Assembly: GCF_001403615.1 (NCBI RefSeq)
Contig: NZ_LN879451.1
Location: 1 to 64,000 of the forward strand
Reading direction: 5' to 3'
Source of the DNA: Desnuesiella massiliensis
GTDB lineage: Bacteria > Bacillota > Clostridia > Clostridiales > Clostridiaceae
DNA length: 64,000 bases
In this document: piece by piece, positions 1-10,785 of the stretch
How positions within the stretch are numbered: position 1 is the first letter of the stretch
Layout: every line of letters starts with the position of its first letter
Program-made: the position numbers and the translations under genes
The notes under the pieces: generated by a model
The model's database searches: none
The model's input: the letters and a program-made list of their open reading frames with translations, nothing else
Told to the model about the DNA's origin: nothing

Positions 1-33
1 TTCTTATCATATAGGTTATCCCTATATGTTCGA

Positions 34-1543
<1,510 letters not shown>

Positions 1544-1669
1544 AAAAATTTAAGTTTGATTGCTCATTCTTACTTTGTCTTATGATTTCTCATAAAGAAT
1601 TGCTGGTTTCATGTTTATTTTCCTCTGTTTAATTTTCAAAGACCATGCTGTGTTTCAACAGCGTAATTT

Positions 1670-1698
1670 ATTGTATCATTTAAGTTTTCACCTGTCAA
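1670..1698 (-). promoter_or_regulatory. rRNA operon promoter
   Basis: On the minus strand TTGACA (1693-1698) is followed after 17 bases by TACAAT (1670-1675), a near-perfect vegetative sigma-A promoter about 130 bases upstream of the 16S 5' end. Downstream, the leader carries the GTCTTTGAAAATTAAACAGAG-like stretch (about 1622-1643, 20 bases shown in part) usual in clostridial rRNA leaders. The 1700-2090 stretch further upstream is AT-rich and holds no gene that I can see; it may contain UP elements or extra promoters. Confidence 0.85.
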
Positions 1699-2093
1699 CA
1701 AGTTTTTTAGATTTTTTTAATCTTTGTTAACTTGTTATTTTTTAAGTCTACTTAAATGTTTTGTTTCAGTGTCGCTTGTTTCAGACGACTTTTAAATATT
1801 ATCACAAAAACATTATCCTTCTCTATTAAAAACATCCAAAAAACGCAAATAACATGCTTAATCCTCTTAATCTCTTTTTCTTTTTAATTATTAATATTAT
1901 AGATACACCAGGGAAGGTTTTAATTAATTTTAAACATATTCTGCCTTAACAAGTCGAAGTTTATACATATTTCTTTAAATTTCTTCCATATATATGTACA
2001 AAAACCTAGTTTTAATATAAAATTTAATTATATAATATAATTTTAAAAGCTTAATACTTTACACTATTAAGTTTTTTAAATCTGGAGGTTTTT

Positions 2094-3107
2094 ATGGCTA
2101 ATAAGAAATTAAGAATTACTTACTTTATTTTGATAGTACTTTTTATTGTACCTTTATACGGCTGCTCTAATAAAAATACTTCTACTAATAAGGATAGCAA
2201 TAACTCTTCTGATACCTCATTAAATAATTCCGCTCCAAATAAAAATGCGGAAATTGATGTAGAAAATTTTCCTGTAAATAATGACAGCATAACTATTAGT
2301 TCAAGTGTTACAGAAACAAAGGATGAATTAATATTCTCTAACTGGTCAGACAATTGGAAGCTTTATAAGCTATCACTTCAAAATATTAAAGATGGAAAAT
2401 TAGATCTAACTAAAGCTTCCATATTAACTAATGACTCTTCACATAGCATTGCAGTTAATGAAGAATACATATATTACGCTAACGATTCCGATGGCGGAAG
2501 ACTTTATAGAATTAAAAATGACGGAAAAGAGAGAGAAAAGCTAACTGAGGATAGTTGCTTATATATATCACTTAGTAAGGATTGGATATATTATATAAAC
2601 AAATCAGATTATAATAAACTCTATAAGGTTTCTCTAGATGGCAAACAAAAGGAGAAGATAATTGACTTTACTGTGGGTAATTATTCTATAGGTGGTGACT
2701 GGATATATTATCAAAATGCTCAAGATAATTGGAAGCTCTACGCAGTTAAAGTCACTGGTAAAAGTAATGTGAAAATACTTGATGATGTACCAAGTTATTT
2801 TGGATTATCAAAAGACAGTGTTTATTACATCAATAAAACTGATAATGAAAAGTTGTATAAGTTTTCTCTTAATGAAAAGGAAAAAACTAAACTTATAGAG
2901 GACAGAACTGAAAATATCTACATATCCTCGGACTATATTTACTACATGACTAAAACTGATTCTAATAAACTTTATAGAAGTTCTTTAGATTTATCCAATA
3001 GCAAAAAACTTTCTGAAGAAACTATAAATCAATATTCTATATCAAATAATATATTATATTATCAAAGCAAACTTGACCCTAAATCTATATTTTCACTAAA
3101 ATTATAA
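2094..3107 (+). CDS. Lipoprotein with DUF5050-type beta-propeller repeats
   Basis: The N-terminus is a lipoprotein signal: charged start, hydrophobic stretch (residues 9-22) and lipobox LYGC with the acceptor Cys at 24. A Ser/Asn/Thr-rich linker (25-60) follows. The rest is a series of about 40-residue repeats with the recurring pattern IYY-N-D--KLY-----G--K-KL, as in the DUF5050 / prolow-density-receptor-like propeller family of clostridial surface proteins. It is probably anchored to the outer face of the membrane; the ligand is unknown. It is one of the few plus-strand genes, with its own GGAGG site at 2083-2087, and is convergent with murD. The family assignment comes from repeat pattern only. 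Confidence 0.75.
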   Translation: MANKKLRITYFILIVLFIVPLYGCSNKNTSTNKDSNNSSDTSLNNSAPNKNAEIDVENFPVNNDSITISSSVTETKDELIFSNWSDNWKLYKLSLQNIKDGKLDLTKASILTNDSSHSIAVNEEYIYYANDSDGGRLYRIKNDGKEREKLTEDSCLYISLSKDWIYYINKSDYNKLYKVSLDGKQKEKIIDFTVGNYSIGGDWIYYQNAQDNWKLYAVKVTGKSNVKILDDVPSYFGLSKDSVYYINKTDNEKLYKFSLNEKEKTKLIEDRTENIYISSDYIYYMTKTDSNKLYRSSLDLSNSKKLSEETINQYSISNNILYYQSKLDPKSIFSLKL

Positions 3108-3113
3108 AAATAT

Positions 3114-3174
3114 AATGCCCTTAAGCTAAGGATTTATTAGTTAGACTTTTTTCCTTACCAAAAGGGCATTTTTT
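3114..3174 (+). terminator. Rho-independent terminator
   Basis: AATGCCCTT and AAGGGCATT arms (3114-3122 and 3160-3168) with a T-run on the plus strand end the lipoprotein gene. The loop is long (about 37 bases). It abuts the stop codon of convergent murD. Confidence 0.7.
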
Positions 3175-4552
3175 ACTTTAGACTATTTACTATTTCCGCA
3201 AACCTATTTCCTCTAACTTCGAAATTGGGAAACATATCGAAGCTAGCACAAGCAGGAGACAATACCACGTAATCTCCTTGCTTACCAATATCCTTAGCTT
3301 TAATTACTGCTTCCTCTAAGGATTCTGCTATATATACAGGAATATTAATTTTTTCTTCTTTCATGACTTTTTCAAAAACTTCTTTAATCTTACCTCTAGT
3401 AGCTCCCAATAAAATTAAAGCTTTAATTTTGTCTATCCCTTCTTCTGCTAAGGGTTCAAAAGGGATATTTTTATCATAGCCTCCAGCTATTAGTATAACA
3501 GGCTTATCAAAAACAGATATAGTAGCCAAGGTTCTTGTAGGGCTTGATCCTATGGAATCATTATAATACTTGACACCTCTTAGTTCTCTCACTAGTTCGT
3601 TCCTATGAGGCACCCCCTTAAAGCTTTTAATCACCTTAATCATAGTGCTTATCTCTACATCCTTATAAACAGCTAAAAAGGCTGAAAGATAATTCTCTAC
3701 ATTATGAATACCCTTTATTATCATATCTTCTTTAGAACATATTTCAGTACCAAAAACATATAATTTTTCGTCTATATAATAAGCTCCATCATGAAGTATT
3801 CTTTTACTACTGAAAAATCTAACCTTTCCCTTAGCCTCTCCAGCAAAAGAATAAGTAATATTGTTTTCCCTATTTAATATTAAAATACCCTCTTCAGACT
3901 GATTAATAAATATATTTTTCTTAGCGTCAATATACTCTTGCATATCCTTATGCATATCTAAGTGATTAGGGCTTAGATTTGTTACTACCGCTACCTCTGG
4001 CGCAGTATCCATAGTCATAAGTTGAAAGCTAGAAAGCTCTAATACCACCTTATGATCAGGTTTTATTTCTTCAATATTAGAGAAAAGAGGCTTTCCTATG
4101 TTGCCACCTACCCAAGTGGTATATCCTTGCTCCTTCAAAAGATTATAGATTATGGATGTGGTAGTAGTTTTACCATCACTGCCTGTAACTCCATATACTT
4201 TAGCAGGGCAATACCTCACAAACTCTTCCATCTCAGAGGTTATATAAGCGCCCTCTTCTTTCGCTCTTACTAATGCTTCACTATCTATTCTCATGGAAGG
4301 GGTTTTAAAAATTACATCAAAACCTGTCAAGTTTTTTAGATAATTCTCACCTAGACTTAACTTTACATTTTTCCTCTTAAAATCCTCTGCAGTTTCTCCT
4401 AATTCTTCTTCGGTTTTTTTATCAAAAGCTGTAACTAGCGCACCTAATTCCAATAAGAAATTAATTAAGGGAATATTGCTTACCCCTATTCCTACTACAG
4501 CTACCTCTTTTTCTTTTATAAATTTTTTAAAATCACAAAAGTCCTTTTTCAT
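3173..4552 (-). CDS. murD: UDP-N-acetylmuramoyl-L-alanine--D-glutamate ligase
   Basis: Cytoplasmic Mur ligase that adds D-glutamate to UDP-MurNAc-L-Ala in peptidoglycan precursor synthesis. The 459 residues match the usual length. Visible motifs are an N-terminal Rossmann-type glycine motif (VVGIGVSN, about 18-26), the ATP P-loop GVTGSDGKTTTT (121-132), ELSSFQL near 175, SPNHLDMH near 195, NDSIGSSPTRT and the C-terminal SPACASFDMF typical of MurD. The start has GGAGG about 7 bases upstream. It stands alone here, away from any dcw (division and cell wall) cluster, as is seen for some mur genes in clostridia. Confidence 0.97.
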   Translation of the reverse strand: MKKDFCDFKKFIKEKEVAVVGIGVSNIPLINFLLELGALVTAFDKKTEEELGETAEDFKRKNVKLSLGENYLKNLTGFDVIFKTPSMRIDSEALVRAKEEGAYITSEMEEFVRYCPAKVYGVTGSDGKTTTTSIIYNLLKEQGYTTWVGGNIGKPLFSNIEEIKPDHKVVLELSSFQLMTMDTAPEVAVVTNLSPNHLDMHKDMQEYIDAKKNIFINQSEEGILILNRENNITYSFAGEAKGKVRFFSSKRILHDGAYYIDEKLYVFGTEICSKEDMIIKGIHNVENYLSAFLAVYKDVEISTMIKVIKSFKGVPHRNELVRELRGVKYYNDSIGSSPTRTLATISVFDKPVILIAGGYDKNIPFEPLAEEGIDKIKALILLGATRGKIKEVFEKVMKEEKINIPVYIAESLEEAVIKAKDIGKQGDYVVLSPACASFDMFPNFEVRGNRFAEIVNSLK

Positions 4553-4704
4553 AAATACCTCCGGATATAATCATTATCCTAATGTAACTATATGCTAGAG
4601 AAGCAATTTCTAATCTTATCTTATTCATTTATAAAAAATTAGTTCTCCAATAACAAAATTATTATATCACTAATAATATGCCACTTCAAACTTTAAAATA
4701 TATT

Positions 4705-4732
4705 AAAAAAGTTGCCAAGATTCATGGCAACC
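4705..4732 (-). terminator. Terminator of the Etf-dehydrogenase operon
   Basis: On the minus strand GTTGCCA - 6 bases - TGGCAAC followed by TTTTTT, directly after the stop codon of the dehydrogenase gene. Confidence 0.85.
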
Positions 4733-4740
4733 TCTTTATT

Positions 4741-6138
4741 TTATTGACAAACCTTTTGTGGATTTAGTATATTTTTAGAATCAAAAGCGCTCTTAATGCC
4801 CTTCATCAAATTAATATATTCTTCTCCATATTGTTCAAACATATAATACTTTTTAGCGTATCCTATACCATGCTCTCCAGAAACTAATCCTTGCAACTCT
4901 TGAGACTTTTTATACATACATTCAAAAACATCAGCTAATTTCTGTTTCCATTGTTCATCAGATAAATTATCTCTTAGAACATATACATGCAGATTTCCAT
5001 CACCAGCATGTCCGAAACTTCTTATTCGTACATCGAATTTATCTTGTAGTTCATAAGTATATTTTACAAACTCAGCTACCTTATTTCTTGGAACTACCAC
5101 GTCACACTCATCCATCTCTGTAGTAGAGGCCTTTACAGCTTCTAAAAAGGCTCCTCTAGCAGACCAAACCGCTTCTTTTCTTTCATCAGTATCTACTATA
5201 TATACGTCTAATGCGCCAGAATTTAGGCATATATCCGCTACTTTTTCATAATCTTTCTCCACTTGCTCTTTGCTATTACCATCAAAGGTCAGTAATAGGT
5301 AAGCATCAGAAGAATTATCCGGGAATTTTTTACCCAAAAACTCTTCTGCAGCTATTATTACTTCTCTTTGCATAAACTCTATAGCCGTTGGAATAGCTTT
5401 TGATTTTATTATATCCGGAACTGTATTTATAGCCTTTTCTAAATCTGGAAAGGGCACAAGTAAGCTTATGGATTTCTTTGGCAGAGGAAGCAATTTTAAA
5501 ATTGCTTTAGTTATAATACCTAATGTTCCCTCAGAACCTATTATCAAGTCTTTTATGCTATAGCCTGAGCTATTTTTTACTACTTTTCCACCTAAGTTTA
5601 AAATCTCTCCATTAGGCAATACTACCTCTAAGCCTCTTACGTAATCTCTAGTAACCCCATATTTAACTGCTCTCATGCCACCAGCATTAGTACTTATATT
5701 TCCTCCTATAGTGGCTGACTTTTCACCTGGATCCGGTGGATAGAATAAATCATGAGCTTCTACAAATTTACTAATATCCATTAATAGTACTCCAGGTTCT
5801 AAGGTAAGAGTTAAGTTTTCTTCATCTAATTCAAGTATCTTGTTCATTGCCGTGAGGCTTATCATTATTCCTCCATTAATAGCCACAGAAGCTCCTACAA
5901 GGCCTGTACCTGAGCCTCTTGCTACCACTGAAATGTTATTATCATAAGCATATTTCATTATCTTAGAAACTTCTTCTGTAGAAGAAACACTTACTAAAAC
6001 CTCAGGTTTGTTGCTTATTCCACCTAGTTCATCATGAGCGTAGTCCTCATTTATATCCTCTCCATAAAATACCCTATCTATATTTACTATGGTTTTTAAA
6101 TATTCAATATCTTTAAGCTCCACTTTTTTATATTCCAT
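4741..6138 (-). CDS. glcD: FAD-linked 2-hydroxyacid (D-lactate/glycolate) dehydrogenase, GlcD/LctD type
   Basis: Flavoprotein of the GlcD family that oxidises a 2-hydroxyacid such as lactate. The N-terminal FAD-binding PCMH domain (about 40-220) contains VVARGSGTGLVGA, GGNISTNAGGMRAVKYG and GSEGTLGI. The C-terminal oxidase domain has GHAGDGNLH (near 380) and SGEHGIGYAKK (near 425), which carry the metal and substrate ligands in the family. It is the last gene after etfB and etfA with a 15-base gap, the same order as lctBCD of acetogens. That suggests an Etf-coupled lactate dehydrogenase, but no lactate permease or LctA regulator is in the window. Start chosen at the ATG with GGAGG. Confidence 0.85.
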   Translation of the reverse strand: MEYKKVELKDIEYLKTIVNIDRVFYGEDINEDYAHDELGGISNKPEVLVSVSSTEEVSKIMKYAYDNNISVVARGSGTGLVGASVAINGGIMISLTAMNKILELDEENLTLTLEPGVLLMDISKFVEAHDLFYPPDPGEKSATIGGNISTNAGGMRAVKYGVTRDYVRGLEVVLPNGEILNLGGKVVKNSSGYSIKDLIIGSEGTLGIITKAILKLLPLPKKSISLLVPFPDLEKAINTVPDIIKSKAIPTAIEFMQREVIIAAEEFLGKKFPDNSSDAYLLLTFDGNSKEQVEKDYEKVADICLNSGALDVYIVDTDERKEAVWSARGAFLEAVKASTTEMDECDVVVPRNKVAEFVKYTYELQDKFDVRIRSFGHAGDGNLHVYVLRDNLSDEQWKQKLADVFECMYKKSQELQGLVSGEHGIGYAKKYYMFEQYGEEYINLMKGIKSAFDSKNILNPQKVCQ

Positions 6139-6153
6139 AAGTATACCCTCCTC

Positions 6154-7350
6154 CTATAAAGCCTTAAACTGTTCAATGTTCTCTAGAAGTTTAGGAACAA
6201 TTTCATAGATGTCCCCAACTATTCCATAATGGGCTACATTAAATATAGGTGCATTTGCATCTTTATTTATTGCAAATATATGCTCTGCACCACCCATTCC
6301 AGCGGTAAACTGTACTGCTCCTGAAACTCCAAGGGTAATTATTAGCTTTGGTTTTACTGTTCTTCCACTTAATCCTATTTGCTTTTTAGCATCCCCTATA
6401 CCTGCTTCAATTAGAGGTCTAGTAAAGGCAATCTGTGCTCCCAAAGCTTTGGCTAACCTTTCTATAAGTTCCATGTCTTTCTCTGACTTTATAGCTCTTC
6501 CAACAACTACTATAGTTTCAGCTTCAGAAATACTTTCTTCCTGCTCTTTTGGTGTTACGGATAAAACTTCAATATTAGATTTTAAAGCCTCTTCTTTTAC
6601 ATTACATTGAACTATTTTCCCTTGAGCTAGGGCCTTCTTTTCTGGTGCATTCATAACTTTATACCTAACCGTTGCTAATTGAGGTCTGTTGTTAGGATTA
6701 ATTATTTGAGCCATGATATTTCCACCAAAAGCAGGTCTTATTTGTATCAAATCTGTATTTTCTTTTATATCTAATATAGTACAATCTGCGGTTAACCCTG
6801 TTCTAAATCTAGCCGCTACTCTTGGAGCTAAGGATCTGCCTATGGTAGTAGCTCCTACTAATAGAGTAGATGGTTTCTTGCTATTTATGAAATCTTCTAA
6901 AACTGCAGTATAGGGTTCTATTCTAAAATGCTCTAATTCTTTATGGTTATATTCAAATACTTCATCAACACCATAATATAATAATTCCTCTGCAGCCTTA
7001 TTAATATCATGTCCTACAAATATGGCGTATACTGGATGATTAACCTTATCCGCTAGCTCCCTTGCCTTTCCAAGAAGCTCTAAGGTAACAGGATGAATAT
7101 GTCCTTCTTCATGGTCTACATAAACCGCTATCCCCTTCCAAAGGCCTTTATCTATGGACTTAACTTCTTCTTCTACGTACTCCATGACACCTTCCGGTCC
7201 CTTTTTCACACAAAGCTTGCACATTTTACAGGCAGCATTTACTTCTACCTTGCCTTCCTTTAAATCTAAAGCTCCAAAAGGACATACTTTAAGCAGTGCT
7301 TCTACATTATCCTTATTAAGTTTTTCATTATGAACTACTAATCTTCCCAT
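6154..7350 (-). CDS. etfA: Electron transfer flavoprotein alpha subunit with N-terminal ferredoxin domain
   Basis: EtfA binds FAD and passes electrons between a dehydrogenase partner and ferredoxin or NAD. At 398 residues it is longer than a plain EtfA because of an N-terminal ferredoxin-like module: Cys23 in VCPFGAL and Cys41, Cys44, Cys47 in CKMCKLC, enough for one [4Fe-4S] cluster. The C-terminal FAD domain shows GRAIKSEKDME, the GLSGRTVKPKLIITLGVSG region and INKDANAPIF. This layout is known from bifurcating/confurcating Etfs of acetogenic LctC type. It follows etfB by 23 bases with its own GGAGG and precedes the GlcD-type dehydrogenase. Confidence 0.92.
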   Translation of the reverse strand: MGRLVVHNEKLNKDNVEALLKVCPFGALDLKEGKVEVNAACKMCKLCVKKGPEGVMEYVEEEVKSIDKGLWKGIAVYVDHEEGHIHPVTLELLGKARELADKVNHPVYAIFVGHDINKAAEELLYYGVDEVFEYNHKELEHFRIEPYTAVLEDFINSKKPSTLLVGATTIGRSLAPRVAARFRTGLTADCTILDIKENTDLIQIRPAFGGNIMAQIINPNNRPQLATVRYKVMNAPEKKALAQGKIVQCNVKEEALKSNIEVLSVTPKEQEESISEAETIVVVGRAIKSEKDMELIERLAKALGAQIAFTRPLIEAGIGDAKKQIGLSGRTVKPKLIITLGVSGAVQFTAGMGGAEHIFAINKDANAPIFNVAHYGIVGDIYEIVPKLLENIEQFKAL

Positions 7351-7373
7351 CTATATTCCTCCTAGTACATCCA

Positions 7374-8162
7374 TTATATAAATTTTAAATCTTTTAATTT
7401 CTGTGCAAGCCTTTTGGCTAACTCTTCGGAATCTCCGCTCCAATTTTCATGTTCAGAATTGTGCTCTGGCGGAAAAATCCTCTCTACTTGAGTGGGTGAG
7501 CCGTTTAGACCATATTTATTTTCATCTTGATCCTTAAAATCCTTTAAGCCGTAGATTGATATAGTTTTATCTTTAGTTTCTATTTTCTTCTTGTAAGAAG
7601 GTAGCCTTGGTTCAAATATTCCCTTTTCTACAGTGATTAAACATGGAAACTTAATTTCTACCTTCTCTATAGCATTAGGCATATCCATCTTTACTATGAT
7701 AGATTCCTTCTTTATCTCTACAATTTCTAAAACATTAGCCACATGTGGAATATTAAGATATTCTGCCATCTCCGGTCCCACCTGAGCGGTGTCCCCATCT
7801 GTAGTTTGCTTTCCACATATTATTAAATCACATTGTCCAACTTTTTTAATGCCTTGAGATAGCGTATAAGCCGTAGCTAGTACATCCGCTCCTGCAAATT
7901 TCCTATCCGAAAGCAGTGCGCCCTCGTCAGCACCCATCATATAAGCTTCTCTTATAACTTCTTGAGACTGCGGTGGACCCATAGTTATAACCTTCACTGC
8001 TCCACCTTGCTGCTCTTTTATTCTAAGAGCTGTTTCTAAAGCATACAAATCATAGGGATTCATTTTGGAATCTACCCCATCTCTCTTTAGAACTCCAGTT
8101 ATTGGATCAACTTCTACTTTTGATGTTCCTGGAACTTGTTTTATGCATACTAATATATTCAC
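7374..8162 (-). CDS. etfB: Electron transfer flavoprotein beta subunit
   Basis: EtfB, 262 residues, partner of EtfA. It contains NILVCIKQVPGTSKVEVDP at the N-terminus, NPYDLYALETALRIKE, the nucleotide-binding stretch CGKQTTDGDTAQVGPEMAEYL and VEKGIFEPRLPS, all characteristic of the family. The start codon is GTG (8160-8162) behind GGAGGGG. It is the first gene of a three-gene operon (etfB-etfA-glcD). The 267-base gap upstream contains a candidate TATAAT near 8208-8213 on the minus strand but no clear regulator site. Confidence 0.92.
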   Translation of the reverse strand: MNILVCIKQVPGTSKVEVDPITGVLKRDGVDSKMNPYDLYALETALRIKEQQGGAVKVITMGPPQSQEVIREAYMMGADEGALLSDRKFAGADVLATAYTLSQGIKKVGQCDLIICGKQTTDGDTAQVGPEMAEYLNIPHVANVLEIVEIKKESIIVKMDMPNAIEKVEIKFPCLITVEKGIFEPRLPSYKKKIETKDKTISIYGLKDFKDQDENKYGLNGSPTQVERIFPPEHNSEHENWSGDSEELAKRLAQKLKDLKFI

Positions 8163-8387
8163 TTAAACCCCTCCATTAAAAATGTAAGATATACAAAATC
8201 AAATGTTAAATTATATACTGTTAATGTTTACACTTTAATTCTACTACTTATACTAAATAATTTAAAATTTATTTTTATGAATATAGGGTGTATTTCGAAA
8301 GTTATTTTCATGCATTGTCTAAATCCTTTGATTTTCTAAGGCTTAGAGGTCTGTTTACATTGCTATATAATTAACAAAGTTTATATT

Positions 8388-8422
8388 AAAAAAGCCTAAA
8401 TAGACAACTTTCTACTTAGGCT
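8388..8422 (-). terminator. Terminator after the 8.4-kb membrane protein
   Basis: Minus-strand AGCCTAA ... TTAGGCT stem (arms 8416-8422 and 8394-8400) followed by a run of six T, about 8 bases past the stop codon of the gene at 8430. Confidence 0.8.
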
Positions 8423-8429
8423 CATAACT

Positions 8430-8918
8430 TTATTTAGGTTTTAAAAGTTCTTTCTTCATTAATCTTTTCAATCTAATACCACATCCAAGAAATAAAGAAG
8501 GTATCATAGTTGTAAAAAATAATATTAACGGTGTAGTAGTTATATCTAAGAAGAGATAACTTATAGTCAATGGACAAAAATATATATTAAATAATATCCA
8601 ATATTCTCTTTGTTCTTCAGATATGGAACATAAATTACCTCCAGTATATAAAAGAGTATACCCCCACAAAAAAATACCAATTAAAGCTATAACGGTACCA
8701 CTAATAAAATCATATTTTTTATCTTTTTTAGTACTCAAAAAGCTTCCTAAATAAATATAAATCACTATGAATATTATAATAAAAAATATTCTAAAAATGA
8801 TATTTGTAGTATATATTCCAAGTGTTGGCCCCGTAGATACAAACCATAATGTAAAAATAAAGGATGTAAAAATACAAATTATGTGAAGTACAAAGGCTAA
8901 AATATTATTAATCACCAT
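8430..8918 (-). CDS. Small integral membrane protein, function unknown
   Basis: I do not recognise a family. The 162 residues contain about four or five hydrophobic segments (roughly 6-28, 38-58, 72-92, 105-120, 125-148), so the protein is almost certainly in the membrane. No catalytic motif is visible. It has a good GGAGG site 4 bases before ATG and its own terminator, so it looks monocistronic. A 14-base palindrome lies about 125 bases upstream (9042-9055). Base composition is very AT-rich like its accessory neighbours. Confidence 0.6.
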   Translation of the reverse strand: MVINNILAFVLHIICIFTSFIFTLWFVSTGPTLGIYTTNIIFRIFFIIIFIVIYIYLGSFLSTKKDKKYDFISGTVIALIGIFLWGYTLLYTGGNLCSISEEQREYWILFNIYFCPLTISYLFLDITTTPLILFFTTMIPSLFLGCGIRLKRLMKKELLKPK

Positions 8919-9041
8919 TATCCCTCCGTATAATATACACTAATGAACTTCTCCCCTTAATAACTTAAATAAGTTATTATTTAAAAATTTATTAACTCTT
9001 CAATAATTAGATTTATTTTACCACAAACTTTAAGTTTAAAA

Positions 9042-9055
9042 TACCAATTTTGGTA
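9042..9055. promoter_or_regulatory. Short perfect palindrome, possible operator
   Basis: TACCAA-TT-TTGGTA lies in the gap between two minus-strand membrane-protein genes, upstream of the gene starting at 8918. It is the size of a dimeric repressor site. No partner regulator is identified, and chance occurrence in AT-rich DNA is possible. Confidence 0.25.
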
Positions 9056-9116
9056 AATACAAAGTTTTAGGCCTCATCTTAAAGATAGAGGCCATCATCA
9101 ATATAACTATTATATT

Positions 9117-9671
9117 TTATAATCCATATTTCCCGCTTGACCCATCCTTAAAGAGAGGGACATATAGTGGATTAAAAGTAAATATTCCAAATACTACTAT
9201 CAATAATATCATTATGCAAATTGAGACATATATATTTATTCCTTTACTGTATTTATAGATATGAAGTCCTAAGCATTGACCAACTGCAATTCCCAAAAAT
9301 AAATCAAATATATCAAGAGCTAAGGACTCTATGCCTGTAGCTTGAGTATAAGTATAATAAAAAGCTACTATTATAACCATTGAAGAAATTATAGAAATAA
9401 CTGTTCCCCAAAACCATCTTTCCTTGTTAATATTATATTTTTTGCCCTTTGAACCATAGTAGGCACCCCACCAAGCAATGATAGGAATTAATACCATCTT
9501 CAGATGTTCCCATATGCTTTCATTTATAGGCGAAAATATGCCAATTAGTGCAATTTTCCCTGTTAGATCATATGCAAAATGCATTATAGATCCGATGATA
9601 AATAGAGCTGGAATACCTAGCATTATCCATTTTTCAGGTTGCGACAACTGCTTCCTTTTAATAAGAACCAC
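9117..9671 (-). CDS. DUF6512-like integral membrane protein
   Basis: A 184-residue protein with about five membrane segments and a conserved-looking FSPINESIWEHLKM motif (residues 47-60) that I associate with the DUF6512 family of clostridial membrane proteins; function unknown. The frame opens with GTG at 9671, which has almost no spacing from the AAAGGGG upstream. A TTG at 9647 (residue 9), spaced about five bases from AGGA, is an alternative start. It is not obviously co-transcribed with its neighbours. Confidence 0.55.
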   Translation of the reverse strand: MVLIKRKQLSQPEKWIMLGIPALFIIGSIMHFAYDLTGKIALIGIFSPINESIWEHLKMVLIPIIAWWGAYYGSKGKKYNINKERWFWGTVISIISSMVIIVAFYYTYTQATGIESLALDIFDLFLGIAVGQCLGLHIYKYSKGINIYVSICIMILLIVVFGIFTFNPLYVPLFKDGSSGKYGL

Positions 9672-9795
9672 CCCTTTTTATTTAATACATATATTGCTTT
9701 AAAGTTCTTGCATCATATCTTTAGAGTAATATATTATAACTTTCGCAATGTATATATATGTAAATTACATTTTAAAAATACTATTTACTATTGTG

Positions 9796-9837
9796 TATAG
9801 AGAAACTAATGCTAATATTTAAACTTGTTTCTCTTAA
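9796..9837. repeat. Possible remnant of a family A palindromic element
   Basis: TATAGAGAAAC at 9796-9806 and GTTTCTCT at 9827-9834 are inverted and resemble the ends of the family A copy at 51685-51784, but the interior is only about 20 bases. It may be an internally deleted derivative or chance. Confidence 0.3.
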
Positions 9838-9923
9838 GAGAGGTGGAGAGGTAGAACCCCTAATTTAGCTTTAAATTTATTTTTAATTTCAATTTTGTAT
9901 TCATGAATATGTCATTAAATATA

Positions 9924-10406
9924 TTATTTTGTTTTATTAGCCCCTCTTACAATCTTAACAATAAACCAAAGAATTACCCCAAAAATTGTAATTAATTCTA
10001 GAGGTAAAAACAGTTTTCCAAGAGCTTTACCTTGTGCAGCGCAAATAGTCATATACGAAAAGGTGCCTACTAGCACTAACTTCAAGTAACAAATCAGACT
10101 TCTTGTATTTTGATATACGAAAGAATAATTTTTATCTGTTACTTGTACAGGTGTATTCCATATAGCTGGGAAAAAAGACAATAGAGTAAGTGATGTATAT
10201 AAAATTATAGAAATAATAGGCGGCATTATTATAGATGTCTTTCTACTCCAAGCATCAGCTATGCCTAATGAGTTATAATGAGATGGAATTTTATCAGGAA
10301 TCGATGACCAGTTAATGGCTAAGTATGCTATTAAGAATAGAAGCATACCTGCAGTTATAACTTCAATAATTTTTTGTGTAACTGTAAACCTAACTTCTTT
10401 TTTCAT
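9924..10406 (-). CDS. DUF1648 domain membrane protein
   Basis: A 160-residue membrane protein whose N-terminal part reads NWSSIPDKIPSHYNSLGIAD (residues 28-47), the signature of DUF1648, also found at the N-terminus of SdpI-type immunity proteins. About four membrane helices are predicted by eye. A full SdpI C-terminal domain is not seen, so an immunity role is only a possibility. Start ATG has GGAG seven bases upstream. It is 19 bases from the gene at 10426 and probably co-transcribed with it. Confidence 0.7.
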   Translation of the reverse strand: MKKEVRFTVTQKIIEVITAGMLLFLIAYLAINWSSIPDKIPSHYNSLGIADAWSRKTSIIMPPIISIILYTSLTLLSFFPAIWNTPVQVTDKNYSFVYQNTRSLICYLKLVLVGTFSYMTICAAQGKALGKLFLPLELITIFGVILWFIVKIVRGANKTK

Positions 10407-10425
10407 AATTTCACTCCATAATTTA

Positions 10426-10761
10426 TTATTCTCTAATCATAATAGTCTTTTCATTATCTATAACATGTATTTGTATACGGTCATGAGCTTTAGTCATCCA
10501 ATTTTCTATCGTTACATAGGCTTTATTATCCTCTCCTATTTTTATTAGCATAACCAGATTATTAGGACTTTGCTTTATAATTTTTTCAAGTTGTACCTCT
10601 CCTACTATGCCTAATTTTGAAAACATTCTTAGATTTGTGCTATTTAAAAAATAGATATACTCTCTAACGATGGATTTGGCATAACTATTATATGCTAAGA
10701 GCAGAGATGTACTAAGTATTAACATTATTAGTAATACTCTTAATCTTCTTTTCAAAATCAT
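10426..10761 (-). CDS. Small secreted or membrane-anchored protein, unknown
   Basis: A 111-residue protein with an N-terminal hydrophobic segment (about 8-24) acting as signal or anchor and a soluble remainder with no motif that I recognise. Start ATG follows GAGGGG. It is the first of two genes with the DUF1648 protein downstream. The reading frame is intact and the Shine-Dalgarno is good, so it is likely real. Confidence 0.55.
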   Translation of the reverse strand: MILKRRLRVLLIMLILSTSLLLAYNSYAKSIVREYIYFLNSTNLRMFSKLGIVGEVQLEKIIKQSPNNLVMLIKIGEDNKAYVTIENWMTKAHDRIQIHVIDNEKTIMIRE

Positions 10762-10785
10762 TCATCCCCTCTTAAAATTAGTTTA

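Noticed and set aside
9924..10406. SdpI-type toxin immunity protein
   Set aside because: Only the DUF1648 part is recognisable; no SdpI C-terminal domain and no SdpC-like toxin nearby.
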